NCBI GenBank assembly: GCA_020853885.1
Contig: JADYXZ010000017.1
Span: 1 to 64,000, forward strand
Reading direction: 5' to 3'
Length of the DNA stretch: 64,000 bases
Source of the DNA: Bradyrhizobiaceae bacterium
GTDB lineage: Bacteria > Pseudomonadota > Alphaproteobacteria > Rhizobiales > Xanthobacteraceae
The notes under the pieces are model-generated. The model did not search any database. It was given only the letters and a program-made list of their open reading frames with translations, and had not been told where the DNA came from. A program made the translations under genes and the position numbers. How positions within the stretch are numbered: the stretch's first letter is position 1; each line of letters opens with the position of its first letter. Shown here one piece after another: positions 1-9,404 of the stretch.

Positions 1-646
1 ACTTGTCCTGGTCGATCAGCACGATGCCGTCCTCCTCGCGCTTGTAGATGGCGCCCGAGGGACAGGCCGCGACGCAGGACGGGTTGAGGCAGTGTTCGCA
101 CAGCCTCGGCAGATACATCATGAAGGTGTTTTCGAACTGGCCGTAGATATCCTTCTGCACGCCTTCGAAATTGTAGTCCTGCGAGCGCTTTTCGAATTCG
201 CCGCCGAGAATCTCCTCCCAGTTCGGCCCCCAGTTTATCTTCTCCATCCGCTCGCCGGTGATCAGCGAGCGCGGCCTCGCGGTCGGGAATGCCGGCAGCT
301 CTGGCGCCTTCTGCAGATGCTCGTAGTCGAAGGTGAAGGGCTCATAATAATCGTCGATCTCGGGCAGGTCCGGATTGGCGAAGATATTCGCAAGCACGCG
401 CCATTTCGATCCGATCTTCGGCTCGATCCTGCCGTTGCGCTTGCGCACCCAGCCGCCGTTCCAGCGCTTCTGGTTTTCCCAGTCCTTGGGATAGCCGATG
501 CCGGGCTTGGTCTCGACGTTATTGAACCAGGCATATTCCATGCCCTCGCGGTTGGTCCACACATTCTTGCAGGTGACCGAGCAGGTGTGACACCCGATGC
601 ACTTGTCGAGGTTGAGCACCATCGCGATCTGCGCGCGAATTCTCAT
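1..646 (-). CDS. narH: Respiratory nitrate reductase beta subunit NarH (3' end outside window)
   Basis: Electron-transfer subunit of membrane-bound nitrate reductase; it passes electrons from NarI haems through Fe-S clusters to NarG on the cytoplasmic face. About 215 N-terminal codons are visible. The first ferredoxin-type motif CIGCHTCSVTC lies near residues 16-26 and a second, CEHCLNPSCVASCP, near 180-195. The ATG overlaps the narG stop as ATGA (643-646), so the two are translationally coupled. The C-terminal half and the expected narJ and narI lie beyond position 1. Identification is firm; only completeness is unknown. Confidence 0.96.
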   Translation of the reverse strand, partial: MRIRAQIAMVLNLDKCIGCHTCSVTCKNVWTNREGMEYAWFNNVETKPGIGYPKDWENQKRWNGGWVRKRNGRIEPKIGSKWRVLANIFANPDLPEIDDYYEPFTFDYEHLQKAPELPAFPTARPRSLITGERMEKINWGPNWEEILGGEFEKRSQDYNFEGVQKDIYGQFENTFMMYLPRLCEHCLNPSCVAACPSGAIYKREEDGIVLIDQDK

Positions 647-3600
647 TCTGCAGCCTCCAGCTTGCGAGCGACGGCAAGCGCTTCCGGTTGATCGGCGGAC
701 GGAGTGTCGAGCCAGTCGACCGTCGCCATCTTGCGGACGATGACGAACTCGTCGCGGTTCGTTCCGATCGTGCCGTAATAGTTGAAACCATAGGATTGAT
801 GGGCATAGCCGCCGATCATGTGGGTCGGTTTCACCACCGTTCGCGTCACCGAAGTGTGGATGCCGCCGCGCTGTCCGGTCAGTTCGGAGCCGGGCACGTT
901 CACGATCTTTTCCTGCGCGTGATACATCAGGCACATGCCCTGCTTCACGCGCTGCGACACCACCGCGCGCGCCACTCGCGCACCGTTGGTGTTGTAGGCC
1001 TCGATCCAGTCGTTATCGACGATCCCGGCGCGCGCGGCGTCGTTCTCGCTGATCCACACGATCGGACCGCCGCGCGACAACGTCAGCATCAGGAGGTTGT
1101 CGGTGTAGGTCGAGTGGATACCCCACTTCTGATGCGGCGTGATGAAGTTGAGCACCACCTGCTTCTGGCCGTTCGGTTTGGAATCGATCACCGGCTTGGT
1201 GGTCTTGAGATCGACCGGCGGCCGGTAGACGCAGAAGCCTTCACCGAAGGCGCGCATCCACAGGTGATCCTGGTAGAGCTGCTGGCGTCCGCTCAGCGTG
1301 CGCCACGGGATCAGTTCGTGGACGTTGGTGTAGCAGGCGTTGTAGCAGACCTTCTCCGATTCCAGCCCCGACCAGATCGGCGAGGAGATGATCTTGCGCG
1401 GCTGCGCGACCACGTCGCGGAAGCGGATCTTCTCGTCTTCCTTCGGGACCGCGAGATGCGTGTGGTCGCGGCCGGTGGTCTTGGAGAGCGACTCCCAGGC
1501 TTTCACCGCGACCTCGCCGTTCGTCTCCGGCGCGAGCGACAGGATCACTTCCGCCGCGTCGATGTCGCTTTCGATCCGGGCCAGGCCCTTGGTCGGGCCT
1601 TCCTCGGTGACGACGCCATTCAGCCGCTTGAGGAAATCGACCTCATGCTGCGTGTTCCAGGCCATACCCTTGCCGCCGTTGCCGAGCTTGTCCATGAGCG
1701 GCCCGAGCGACGTGTAACGCTTGTGGAGATTGGGGTAGTCGCGCTCCACGACCGTCACGGACGGCATCGTCTTGCCGGGGGTCGGCTCGACCTCGCCTTT
1801 CTTCCAATCCTTCACGTCGAGCGCCTGCGCGATCTCGGTCGGCGTGTCGTGCAGGATCGGCGTCAGCACCACGTCCTTCTCGACGCCGAGCGCTTCCGGC
1901 GCGATCTCGGAGAACTTCTTGGCGATGCCTTTATAGATTTCCCAGTCGCTCTTGCATTCCCACACCGGGTCCACCGCCGAAGTCAGCGGGTGGATGAAGG
2001 GATGCATGTCCGAGGTGTTGAGATCGTTCTTCTCGTACCAGGTCGCCGTCGGCAGCACGATATCGGAATAGACGCAGGTGGTCGACATGCGGAAGTCGAG
2101 CGTGACCAGGAGATCGAGCTTTCCTTCCGGCGCTTGGTCGTGCCACGCGACTTCCTGCGGCTTCTGCTTGCCGGTCTCGCCGAGGTCCTTGCCCTGCACG
2201 CCATGCGTCGTGCCGAGCAGGTGCTTCAGGAAGTACTCGTGGCCCTTGCCGGACGAGCCGAGCAGGTTCGACCGCCACACGAAGAGATTGCGCGGCCAGT
2301 TGTCCGGGTGGTCCGGGTCCTCACAGGACAGTTGCAATTCGCCGGACTTCAGCGCCTTGGCGACATAGTCTTTCGGCTCGAGCCCGGCGGCTTCCGCCTT
2401 CTTCGCGATCGTCAGCGGATTTTGCCGCAGCTGCGGCGCGGACGGCAGCCAGCCCATGCGTTCGGCGCGCACGTTGTAGTCGATCAGCGCGCCGTCCCAC
2501 GGCCCCGGAGGCGCGGTCGGCGAGAGAATCTCGTCGACGCCGAGCTGCTCGTAGCGCCACTGGTCCGTGTGCGCGTACCAGAACGAGGTGGAGTTCTGCT
2601 GCCGCGGCGGCCGGCCCCAGTCGAGGGCGAAGGCAAGCGGGAGCCAACCGGACTGCGGGCGCAGCTTTTCCTGTCCGACATAATGCGACCAGCCGCCGCC
2701 CGACTGGCCGACGCACCCGCACATCACCAGCATGTTGATGGCGCCGCGGTAGTTCATGTCGCAGTGATACCAGTGGTTCATCGCCGCGCCGATGATCACC
2801 ATGGAGCGGCCCTTGGTCTTCTCGGCGTTCAGCGCGAATTCGCGCGCGACCGTGATGATCTGGTCGCGGGGGACGCCGGTGATCTTCTCCGCCCACGCCG
2901 GCGTATAGGGCTCGTTGTCGTCGTAGGATTTAGCGACGTGCTTGCCGCCGAAGCCGCGGTCGACGCCGTAGTTCGCAAGGAACAGGTCGAACACGGTTGC
3001 GACCAGCGCCTCGCCGTCGGCGAGCTTCACCTTCTTCACCGGCACCTTGCGCTCGAGCACGCTCGGATGATCGGTGCCGACGAAATGGTCGTGCTCGCGG
3101 TTGCCGAAATAGGGGAAGGCGACGTCGGCAAGCTCATCCTTCGCGTCGGCGAGCGTGAGGCGAAGTTTGGTGTCGCGGCCCTTGGATTCCTTCTCTTCCA
3201 GGTTCCACTTGCCTTTCTCGCCCCAGCGGAAGCCGACCGACCCGTTCGGCACGACGAGCTCGCCCGACGTTTCGTCGTAGGCGACCGTCTTCCATTCCGG
3301 GTTGTTCGTCTCGTCCAGCCCGCTGGTGAAGTCGGAGGCGCGCACGAGCCGATCGGGCACGAGCTTGCCGTCCTGCTGCACCAGCCGCACCAGCATCGGC
3401 ATGTCCGTGTACTGGCGCACGTAGTCCTGGAAGTATTGCGCCTGCCGCTCGACGTGGAACTCGCGCAGGATCACGTGCCCCATCGCCATGGCGAGCGCGG
3501 CATCGGTACCCTGCTTCACCGAGATCCAGAGATCGGCGAACTTCGACGCCTCCGAATAGTCGGGCGAGATGACGACGCTCTTTGCGCCCTTGTAGCGGAC

Positions 3601-4407
3601 CTCCGTATAGAAGTGCGCGTCCGGCGTGCGCGTCTGCGGGACGTTCGAGCCCCAGATCAGCAGAAAGCCGGCATTGTACCAGTCCGCGCTCTCCGGCACG
3701 TCGGTCTGCTCGCCCCAGGTCTGCGGCGACGACGGCGGCAGGTCGCAGTACCAGTCGTAGAACGACAGGCACACGCCGCCGAGCAGCGACAGATAGCGCG
3801 AGCCCGCGGCGTAGCTCACCATCGACATGGCCGGGATCGGCGAGAAGCCGGCAACGCGGTCGGGGCCGTGCGCTTTCACCGTGTAGGCATTGGCGGCGGC
3901 GATGATCTCCGTCACCTCGTCCCAGTTCGCGCGCACGAAGCCGCCGAGCCCGCGCTTGCGCGTGTAGGCCGCGCGTTTCTCGGGATTCTCGACGATCGAC
4001 GCCCACGCCGCGACCGGCATGCGCGTGGCGCGCGCCTCGCGCCAGAGCTTCAGCAGCCGCGAGCGCACCAGCGGATATTTCACGCGGTTGCCGGAATAGA
4101 GATACCAGGAGTAGCTCGCGCCGCGCGAGCAGCCGCGCGGCTCGTGGTTCGGCAGGTCCGGCCGCGTGCGCGGGTAGTCGGTCTGCTGCGTCTCCCAGGT
4201 GACGATCCCGCCCTTGACGTAAATCTTCCACGAGCAGGAGCCGGTGCAGTTCGCGCCGTGCGTCGAGCGCACGATCTTGTCGTGCTGCCAGCGCTTGCGA
4301 TAGCCGTCCTCCCAGCGCCGATCCTCGTGCGTGGTGATGCCGTGGCCGTCGGAGAATGCTTCCGACGTGCGCCGGAAGAATGTCAGGCGGTCGAGGAGGT
4401 GGCTCAT
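643..4407 (-). CDS. narG: Respiratory nitrate reductase alpha subunit NarG
   Basis: Catalytic molybdenum (bis-MGD) subunit that reduces nitrate to nitrite in the cytoplasm. It has 1254 aa, the usual NarG length. The FS0 cluster ligands are at H50, C54, C58 and C93, and the Mo-ligand Asp is D222 in WYCDLPPSSP. All match the numbering I recall for E. coli NarG. The N-terminus (MSHLLDRLTFF) lacks a twin-arginine signal, as expected for a cytoplasm-facing enzyme. It lies 37 nt after a small membrane-protein gene and overlaps narH by 4 nt. It is probably expressed from the narK promoter with its FNR/FixK box at 9263-9276. Confidence 0.98.
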   Translation of the reverse strand: MSHLLDRLTFFRRTSEAFSDGHGITTHEDRRWEDGYRKRWQHDKIVRSTHGANCTGSCSWKIYVKGGIVTWETQQTDYPRTRPDLPNHEPRGCSRGASYSWYLYSGNRVKYPLVRSRLLKLWREARATRMPVAAWASIVENPEKRAAYTRKRGLGGFVRANWDEVTEIIAAANAYTVKAHGPDRVAGFSPIPAMSMVSYAAGSRYLSLLGGVCLSFYDWYCDLPPSSPQTWGEQTDVPESADWYNAGFLLIWGSNVPQTRTPDAHFYTEVRYKGAKSVVISPDYSEASKFADLWISVKQGTDAALAMAMGHVILREFHVERQAQYFQDYVRQYTDMPMLVRLVQQDGKLVPDRLVRASDFTSGLDETNNPEWKTVAYDETSGELVVPNGSVGFRWGEKGKWNLEEKESKGRDTKLRLTLADAKDELADVAFPYFGNREHDHFVGTDHPSVLERKVPVKKVKLADGEALVATVFDLFLANYGVDRGFGGKHVAKSYDDNEPYTPAWAEKITGVPRDQIITVAREFALNAEKTKGRSMVIIGAAMNHWYHCDMNYRGAINMLVMCGCVGQSGGGWSHYVGQEKLRPQSGWLPLAFALDWGRPPRQQNSTSFWYAHTDQWRYEQLGVDEILSPTAPPGPWDGALIDYNVRAERMGWLPSAPQLRQNPLTIAKKAEAAGLEPKDYVAKALKSGELQLSCEDPDHPDNWPRNLFVWRSNLLGSSGKGHEYFLKHLLGTTHGVQGKDLGETGKQKPQEVAWHDQAPEGKLDLLVTLDFRMSTTCVYSDIVLPTATWYEKNDLNTSDMHPFIHPLTSAVDPVWECKSDWEIYKGIAKKFSEIAPEALGVEKDVVLTPILHDTPTEIAQALDVKDWKKGEVEPTPGKTMPSVTVVERDYPNLHKRYTSLGPLMDKLGNGGKGMAWNTQHEVDFLKRLNGVVTEEGPTKGLARIESDIDAAEVILSLAPETNGEVAVKAWESLSKTTGRDHTHLAVPKEDEKIRFRDVVAQPRKIISSPIWSGLESEKVCYNACYTNVHELIPWRTLSGRQQLYQDHLWMRAFGEGFCVYRPPVDLKTTKPVIDSKPNGQKQVVLNFITPHQKWGIHSTYTDNLLMLTLSRGGPIVWISENDAARAGIVDNDWIEAYNTNGARVARAVVSQRVKQGMCLMYHAQEKIVNVPGSELTGQRGGIHTSVTRTVVKPTHMIGGYAHQSYGFNYYGTIGTNRDEFVIVRKMATVDWLDTPSADQPEALAVARKLEAAE

Positions 4408-4444
4408 TTCATGCTCCCATTCGGATTCGGATCAATTTTTGAGT

Positions 4445-4858
4445 TCATGCCGGTCTCAAGCAGCCGAACGCGCGGCATGCGGGGATCGCGATAGCAATCC
4501 AGAGCGCGCTTCGCAGCGTCATCGCGCCGGCGGTACGCATCTCGTATGCACCGCCCGAGATCACGTGCCATCCGAATGCTGCGAAGACGACGAGAATGCC
4601 GACGGCAAGCAGCACGGACAGTTGTGCGCCCCAGCGCGTCCACAGGAACAGACCTGCGCCGGCCGCGATGTAGGCGAAGCCCGACAGGAAGTTGAACCAT
4701 AGGACGAAGCCCACTGCGTGACCCACCGCGGCGCGCGATTCGGGGCTTCCGAATAGCGCCGACCCGCCTGAAAGGATCGTCAGCGCACCAAAGGTGACTG
4801 CGACGATTGCAGCCACCAAGGCCCAGGCTGGCCGCTGAACGACTACGTGCATTTGCAT
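4445..4858 (-). CDS. Small 4-TM membrane protein inside the nar operon
   Basis: This 137-aa protein has four predicted membrane helices, at roughly residues 10-33, 45-70, 76-100 and 108-127. It sits between the NarK fusion (86 nt upstream) and narG (37 nt downstream) in the same direction. I do not recognise a named family. The position suggests co-expression with nitrate reductase, for instance a role in assembly or nitrate/nitrite handling, but no motif shows this. A C-terminal segment carries two Cys (ACRAFGC). The ATG at 4858 is the only good start; the Shine-Dalgarno is weak. Confidence 0.75.
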   Translation of the reverse strand: MQMHVVVQRPAWALVAAIVAVTFGALTILSGGSALFGSPESRAAVGHAVGFVLWFNFLSGFAYIAAGAGLFLWTRWGAQLSVLLAVGILVVFAAFGWHVISGGAYEMRTAGAMTLRSALWIAIAIPACRAFGCLRPA

Positions 4859-4944
4859 TCTCTGCGTCGATGATTCAACGGCGCGGATGTGCGGCGTTCG
4901 GCAGCGCGCATTGGGTTGAAAAGACCACTCATCACAACCCCCTG

Positions 4945-7704
4945 CTACTTGATTGACGTAGCGGGGCGAGCGGCACTTGATCGCGCCGCCTCTAACGGCT
5001 CGCGCTCGACATCATAGAGCAGCCCGCCTCGACGCGTATAGATGCCCCACGTCATCAGGAGGCAACTCACGTAGAACGCGAGGAAACCCCACAGCGCGAG
5101 TTCCGCGCCGCCCGTGAGCGCGATCGAGGAACCGTAGCTTTTCGGGATGAAGAACGCGCCGTATGCGGCGACCGCCGAGGTGAAGCCGATGATCGCCGCC
5201 GATTCCTTCTCGGCCTGCTTCAATTGTTCCGCAGCGTTCATCCCCGGTTCGAGCCGCGCAATTTCCTTGCGCATGATCGCGGGAATCATCTGGAACGTTG
5301 ATGCATTGCCGACGCCGGTCGCAAAGAACAGGAGCAGGAAGCTTCCGAAGAAGCCCCAGAACGCATGCGGCTGGTCCTTGACGCCGAGGAAATAGAGAAC
5401 CCCGCCGACCCCGACCATCATCAGCGCGAAGACCCAGAACGTCACGCGCCCGCCGCCGTACTTGTCGGAAACCCAGCCGGTTGCCGAGCGCGACAGCGCG
5501 CCGACCAGCGGCCCCAGAAACGCGAACTGCAAGGCGTCGACGTCCGGAAACTGCGTCTTGGCGAGCAGCGGGAAGCCGGCCGAGTAGCCGATGAAGGAGC
5601 CGAAGGTTCCCGTGTAGAGCCAGGACATGTACCAGTTGTGTGAGCGGCGGAAGATCACCGCCTGCTCGGCGAACGATGCTTTCATCGCCGCGATGTCGTT
5701 CATGCCGAACCACGCGGCGAAGGCCGACGCGGCAATGAACGGAACCCAGATGTAGCCGGCATTCTGCAGCCAGATTTGCGTTGTCTTCGCGCCCTCCACA
5801 GCCGTCTGCGGCTCGCCGCCGAGCCAGCCGAAGACGCCCGCCGTGATCGCGAGCGGGATCACGAACTGCACGACGCTGACGCCGAGATTACCGAGCCCCG
5901 CATTGAGCGCGAGCGCGTTGCCCTTTTCCGCCTTGGGGAAGAAGAAGCTGATGTTCGCCATCGACGAGGCGAAGTTGCCTCCTCCGAAACCGCACAGGAG
6001 CGCAAGCGCGAGGAACACGAAGTACGGCGTGTCGGGGTTTTGCACCGCGAGCCCGATGCCGAAAGCGGGGATAATGAGCGACCAGGTTGCGAGCGTCGTC
6101 CACAGGCGTCCGCCGAAAATCGGCGGCATGAACGAGTAGAAAATGCGAAGCGTCGCACCGGACAGGCCGGGAAGGGCCGCAAGCCAGAACAATTGATCCG
6201 TGGAGTACTTGAAGCCGACGGCGGGCAGCTTGGCGACCACCACCGACCACACCATCCACACCGCGAAGGAAAGCAGCAGCGCCGGGATCGAGATCCACAG
6301 ATTTCGCTGCGCGATCGCCCGGCCGGTCTTGTTCCAGAATTCCGGGTCTTCCGGCCGCCAGTCTTCGATCAGGTGCGGCCCCAGCACCCCGACGTGCTGC
6401 GGCTCGTGAATCTCCTCCATTTCGGGGAGTTCGGGCAGCCGGCGCAGCTCGGGCTCCGCGACGCCGCGTTCCATGCGGCGGATGGCGACGTGCATCCACA
6501 ACAGTGCGCCGGAGACGAGCAGGAACAGCAGCATGAAGCTGCTCGTCCAGACGCGCGTGAGATCGAGCAGGAGTCCGAATGCCAGCGGCAGCAGGAAGCC
6601 GCCCAGTCCGCCGATCATGCCGACGAGGCCGCCGACGGCGCCGACGTTCTTCGGATAATAGACGGGGATGTGCTTGTACACCGCGGCGGCGCCCAGGCTG
6701 AGGAAGAAGCCGAAGATCGCTGCGACAACGCCGAAGGTGATCAGCCCGATTTCGAAATGGAAGGCGATCGGCGCGTCGATGCCGCGGATCACGTAGTCCG
6801 TCGGCGGATACGACAGGATGAACGTGCAAACGATTGAGACCAGGAACGTCCAGTACATGACGCGGCGAGCGCCGTATTTCTCCGCGAGGTGATTTCCATA
6901 GGGGCGGAGCACCGCAGCAGTAATCGCAAACAGCGCTGCGACGAGGCCGGCGGTGGGGAGGTCGAGGCCGTACACGCCGATCAGGTAGCGCGGCAGCCAC
7001 AGCGAGAGGCCGACAAAGGCGCCGAACACGAAGAAGTAATAGAGGGAGAACCGCCAGACCTGCAGGTGCCGCAGCGGCTCGAGCTGTTCCCAAAGCCCCT
7101 TGGCGCGCTCTCCGGCAGCGCGCCGTTCGCGCGTCACCGGGTCCTCACCTGCAGCGAGCCAGAAGATGACCGCGGTCACTGCGAGCGCGGCCGCCCAAAC
7201 CTGCACCACGGTCTGCCAGCCGTCCGACAGGACGAGATAGGGCGCAACGATGAGCGTAATCGCCGCGCCGACATGGCCGACACTGAAGATGCCGAGGACG
7301 GCGCCTTGTTGTTCTACAGGATACCAGCGCGAGAGATAGGAGATACCGGCCGCGAACGAACCGCCGGCAACTCCAACCGCAAGCGCCGCGGCGAGCATTG
7401 ATGGATAGGTCGTGGCCCAGGAGAGCAGGAACGTCGCGATTGCCGCCGCCAGAATGATGAGCGCAAAGACGTTCCGGCCGCCATACTGATCGGCCCAGAC
7501 GCCGATCAGGATGCGGACGAGCGATCCGGTCAGAATCGGCGCTCCGATCAGCAACCCGAACTGCGTTTCGCTCAGTCCGAGATCCTGTTTTATCTGCACG
7601 CCGATGATGGAAAATACCGTCCACGCCGCGAAACAGACGGCAAACGCGAGCGTGGAAATCCAAAGGGCGCGGTCGCGACCTTCGACATTCGTGTTGCGGG
7701 TCAT
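4945..7704 (-). CDS. narK: Fused NarK1-NarK2 nitrate/nitrite transporter
   Basis: This 919-aa protein is two complete MFS nitrate/nitrite porters in one chain, with about 24 TM helices. The N-terminal half (about 1-415) is NarK1-like, the class associated with proton-driven nitrate uptake. After a hydrophilic linker rich in Pro and Glu (about 415-465), the C-terminal half is NarK2-like, with the nitrate signature GFGGGNFASSMANISFFFP and a second one, NAGLGNLGVS. Fused NarK of this kind is known from Paracoccus, where the halves do nitrate/proton symport and nitrate/nitrite exchange. Its N-terminal half closely resembles the free-standing NarK encoded just upstream, so the operon carries three porter modules. 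It lies 95 nt after that gene. Confidence 0.95.
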   Translation of the reverse strand: MTRNTNVEGRDRALWISTLAFAVCFAAWTVFSIIGVQIKQDLGLSETQFGLLIGAPILTGSLVRILIGVWADQYGGRNVFALIILAAAIATFLLSWATTYPSMLAAALAVGVAGGSFAAGISYLSRWYPVEQQGAVLGIFSVGHVGAAITLIVAPYLVLSDGWQTVVQVWAAALAVTAVIFWLAAGEDPVTRERRAAGERAKGLWEQLEPLRHLQVWRFSLYYFFVFGAFVGLSLWLPRYLIGVYGLDLPTAGLVAALFAITAAVLRPYGNHLAEKYGARRVMYWTFLVSIVCTFILSYPPTDYVIRGIDAPIAFHFEIGLITFGVVAAIFGFFLSLGAAAVYKHIPVYYPKNVGAVGGLVGMIGGLGGFLLPLAFGLLLDLTRVWTSSFMLLFLLVSGALLWMHVAIRRMERGVAEPELRRLPELPEMEEIHEPQHVGVLGPHLIEDWRPEDPEFWNKTGRAIAQRNLWISIPALLLSFAVWMVWSVVVAKLPAVGFKYSTDQLFWLAALPGLSGATLRIFYSFMPPIFGGRLWTTLATWSLIIPAFGIGLAVQNPDTPYFVFLALALLCGFGGGNFASSMANISFFFPKAEKGNALALNAGLGNLGVSVVQFVIPLAITAGVFGWLGGEPQTAVEGAKTTQIWLQNAGYIWVPFIAASAFAAWFGMNDIAAMKASFAEQAVIFRRSHNWYMSWLYTGTFGSFIGYSAGFPLLAKTQFPDVDALQFAFLGPLVGALSRSATGWVSDKYGGGRVTFWVFALMMVGVGGVLYFLGVKDQPHAFWGFFGSFLLLFFATGVGNASTFQMIPAIMRKEIARLEPGMNAAEQLKQAEKESAAIIGFTSAVAAYGAFFIPKSYGSSIALTGGAELALWGFLAFYVSCLLMTWGIYTRRGGLLYDVEREPLEAARSSAARPATSIK

Positions 7705-7799
7705 TGCTTGATCATCTCCACAGCGAATTCACGATCGAGAAAGTAGCGGCCGGAGTGCGTCGCCGCGCATGTCGAAGCTCGTCCATGCGCGGCGTTGCG

Positions 7800-9194
7800 T
7801 CATGCTCGCGCCCCCGCCGGTCTGGTTCCGACTTTGGGATGCTGTCCCGATCGGGCGGCTGCCGGCGCCTCTGCGGTTGGCGACGTCGGCAACACGGGTC
7901 CGAGGATGTCGGCCTCCGGCAGATACTGCGGGCCGGCGAGCGAGGGGATCTTCTTCTTCTCCATGTAGAGGATGGAGAAGTGCATCCAGATCAGCGAGAT
8001 GGCGACGACGACGAACAGCAGCATGAAGCAGCTCGTCCACACGCCGATGAAGTCGTTCATCGCGCCGAAAGCGATCGGCAGGACGAACCCGCCGAGCCCG
8101 CCGATCAGACCGACGACGCCGCCGACCGAGCCGACGCGGCCCGGGTAATAGACCGGGATGTGCTTGTAGACGGCGGCCTTGCCCAGGCTCATGAAGAAGC
8201 CGAGCGCGAAGGTGAACAAGGTGAAGGGAATGAATCCGAGCGCGATCGTGAACTCGATCGGTCCGCGGATGCCGCCGACGACATAAGTGGTCGCCGGATA
8301 AGAGAGGAAGAAGGTGCAGATCACCGAGCCGATGAAGGTCCAGTACATGACGCGCCGGGCGCCGTACTTGTCGGACAAGGTGCCGCCGAGAATGCGGAAC
8401 AGCGAGCCGGGGATCGAATAGGCGGCGCCGAGGAGACCCGCGGTGACGATGTCGAGCCCGTAGACGCCGACATAGTAGCGGGGCAGCCAGAGCGCGAGCG
8501 CGACGAAGGCGCCGAACACGAAGAAGTAGTAGAGCGAGAACCGCCACACCTGGATTTTCTTCAGCGGCTCCAGCATCGCCGAGAACGGCTCCGGCTTCAG
8601 TCCGGCCTGCTTGCGCTTGGCGAGCTCGGGGTCGTCCTTGGTGCCGAACCAGAAGATCGCCGCCATCACGACGAGGCCGAGCGCCCAGATCTGCGCGACC
8701 GTCGTCCAGCCATAGGCGACCATGATCATCGGCGCGAGAAACTTGGTCACGGCGGCGCCCACATTACCCGCGCCGAAAATGCCGAGCGCCGTACCCTGCT
8801 TCTCCGCCGGGAACCAGCGCGACACATAAGCGATGCCGACCGCGAACGAGCCGCCGGCGATGCCGACGCCGAGCGCGGCAATCAGGAAGGTCGTGTAGTC
8901 GTAGGCGTAGGTCAGCAGCCAGGTTGCAACAGCCGCCGACAGCATCACCAGCGTGTAGACGATGCGCCCGCCGTATTGGTCGGTCCAGATGCCGAGGGCG
9001 AGGCGAATGAGGCTGCCCGTCAGGATCGGCGTGCCGACCAGCAGGCCGAATTGGGTGTCGTTGAGATTGAGGTCGTTCTTGATCTGCACGCCGATGATGG
9101 AAAAGATCGTCCACACCGCAAAGCAGACCGTGAAGGCTACCGTGGACAGCCATAGTGCGCTGCGCTGACCCGCTTCTTCATATTTGGTCGTCAT
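7800..9194 (-). CDS. narK: Free-standing NarK1-type nitrate/nitrite MFS transporter
   Basis: This 464-aa MFS protein has about 12 TM helices and is first gene of the leftward nar operon. It aligns by eye almost without gaps to the first half of the neighbouring NarK fusion: both share FSIIGVQIK, TQFGLL and PILTGSL near the N-terminus and KHIPVYYP in the C-terminal domain. This suggests a local duplication. A Pro/Ala-rich tail of about 35 residues follows the last helix and is absent from the fusion's first module. A GGGGG ribosome site sits 6 nt before the ATG at 9194. An FNR/FixK box (9263-9276) lies 68 nt upstream. Confidence 0.93.
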   Translation of the reverse strand: MTTKYEEAGQRSALWLSTVAFTVCFAVWTIFSIIGVQIKNDLNLNDTQFGLLVGTPILTGSLIRLALGIWTDQYGGRIVYTLVMLSAAVATWLLTYAYDYTTFLIAALGVGIAGGSFAVGIAYVSRWFPAEKQGTALGIFGAGNVGAAVTKFLAPMIMVAYGWTTVAQIWALGLVVMAAIFWFGTKDDPELAKRKQAGLKPEPFSAMLEPLKKIQVWRFSLYYFFVFGAFVALALWLPRYYVGVYGLDIVTAGLLGAAYSIPGSLFRILGGTLSDKYGARRVMYWTFIGSVICTFFLSYPATTYVVGGIRGPIEFTIALGFIPFTLFTFALGFFMSLGKAAVYKHIPVYYPGRVGSVGGVVGLIGGLGGFVLPIAFGAMNDFIGVWTSCFMLLFVVVAISLIWMHFSILYMEKKKIPSLAGPQYLPEADILGPVLPTSPTAEAPAAARSGQHPKVGTRPAGARA

Positions 9195-9262
9195 GCGTAC
9201 CCCCGCTCAGTTCGAATGGGATCGTGTTGCAGCCACAGAGCCCGACCGATGCTCAACCAGCT

Positions 9263-9276
9263 TTGATGCAGGTCAA
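9263..9276 (-). promoter_or_regulatory. FNR/FixK-type box upstream of the nar operon
   Basis: TTGAT-GCAG-GTCAA on the plus strand matches the TTGAT-N4-ATCAA dyad in 9 of 10 half-site positions. It lies 68 nt before the narK start. If activation is at -41.5, the transcript would start near 9228 with a leader of about 34 nt. Likely binders are FixK (13464) and/or the NarR-like protein (9405), both with E-x-x-S-R recognition helices. Confidence 0.8.
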
Positions 9277-9356
9277 CGGCAGTGCGGTAACTCTTTGGTG
9301 CAGTTCACAAAATTGACTTTCAGCAAGCGGCGGAGTATCCAAATTCAAGTGCCAAA

Positions 9357-9370
9357 CTGATATTTGTCAA
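9357..9370 (+). promoter_or_regulatory. FNR-like dyad just upstream of the NarR-like gene
   Basis: CTGAT-ATTT-GTCAA matches the TTGAT-N4-ATCAA consensus in 8 of 10 half-site positions. It ends 34 nt before the ATG at 9405, too close for classical -41.5 activation unless the transcript is nearly leaderless. Autorepression, or control of the divergent narK promoter, are alternatives. Confidence 0.45.
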
Positions 9371-9404
9371 TTCAAATTCAAGTTCCCTTCGTCTAGTTTT
9401 CGCC

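Noticed and set aside
4422-4435. FNR-like half match TTGAT-CCGA-ATCCG before narG
   Set aside because: The second half-site is poor and the element lies only 15 nt before the ATG, unsuitable for activation.
688-4494. 1268-codon open frame on the plus strand opposite narG
   Set aside because: It mirrors the narG codon frame, is rich in Arg, His and Asp without any domain, and lacks a ribosome site; GC-rich DNA often leaves such antisense frames open.
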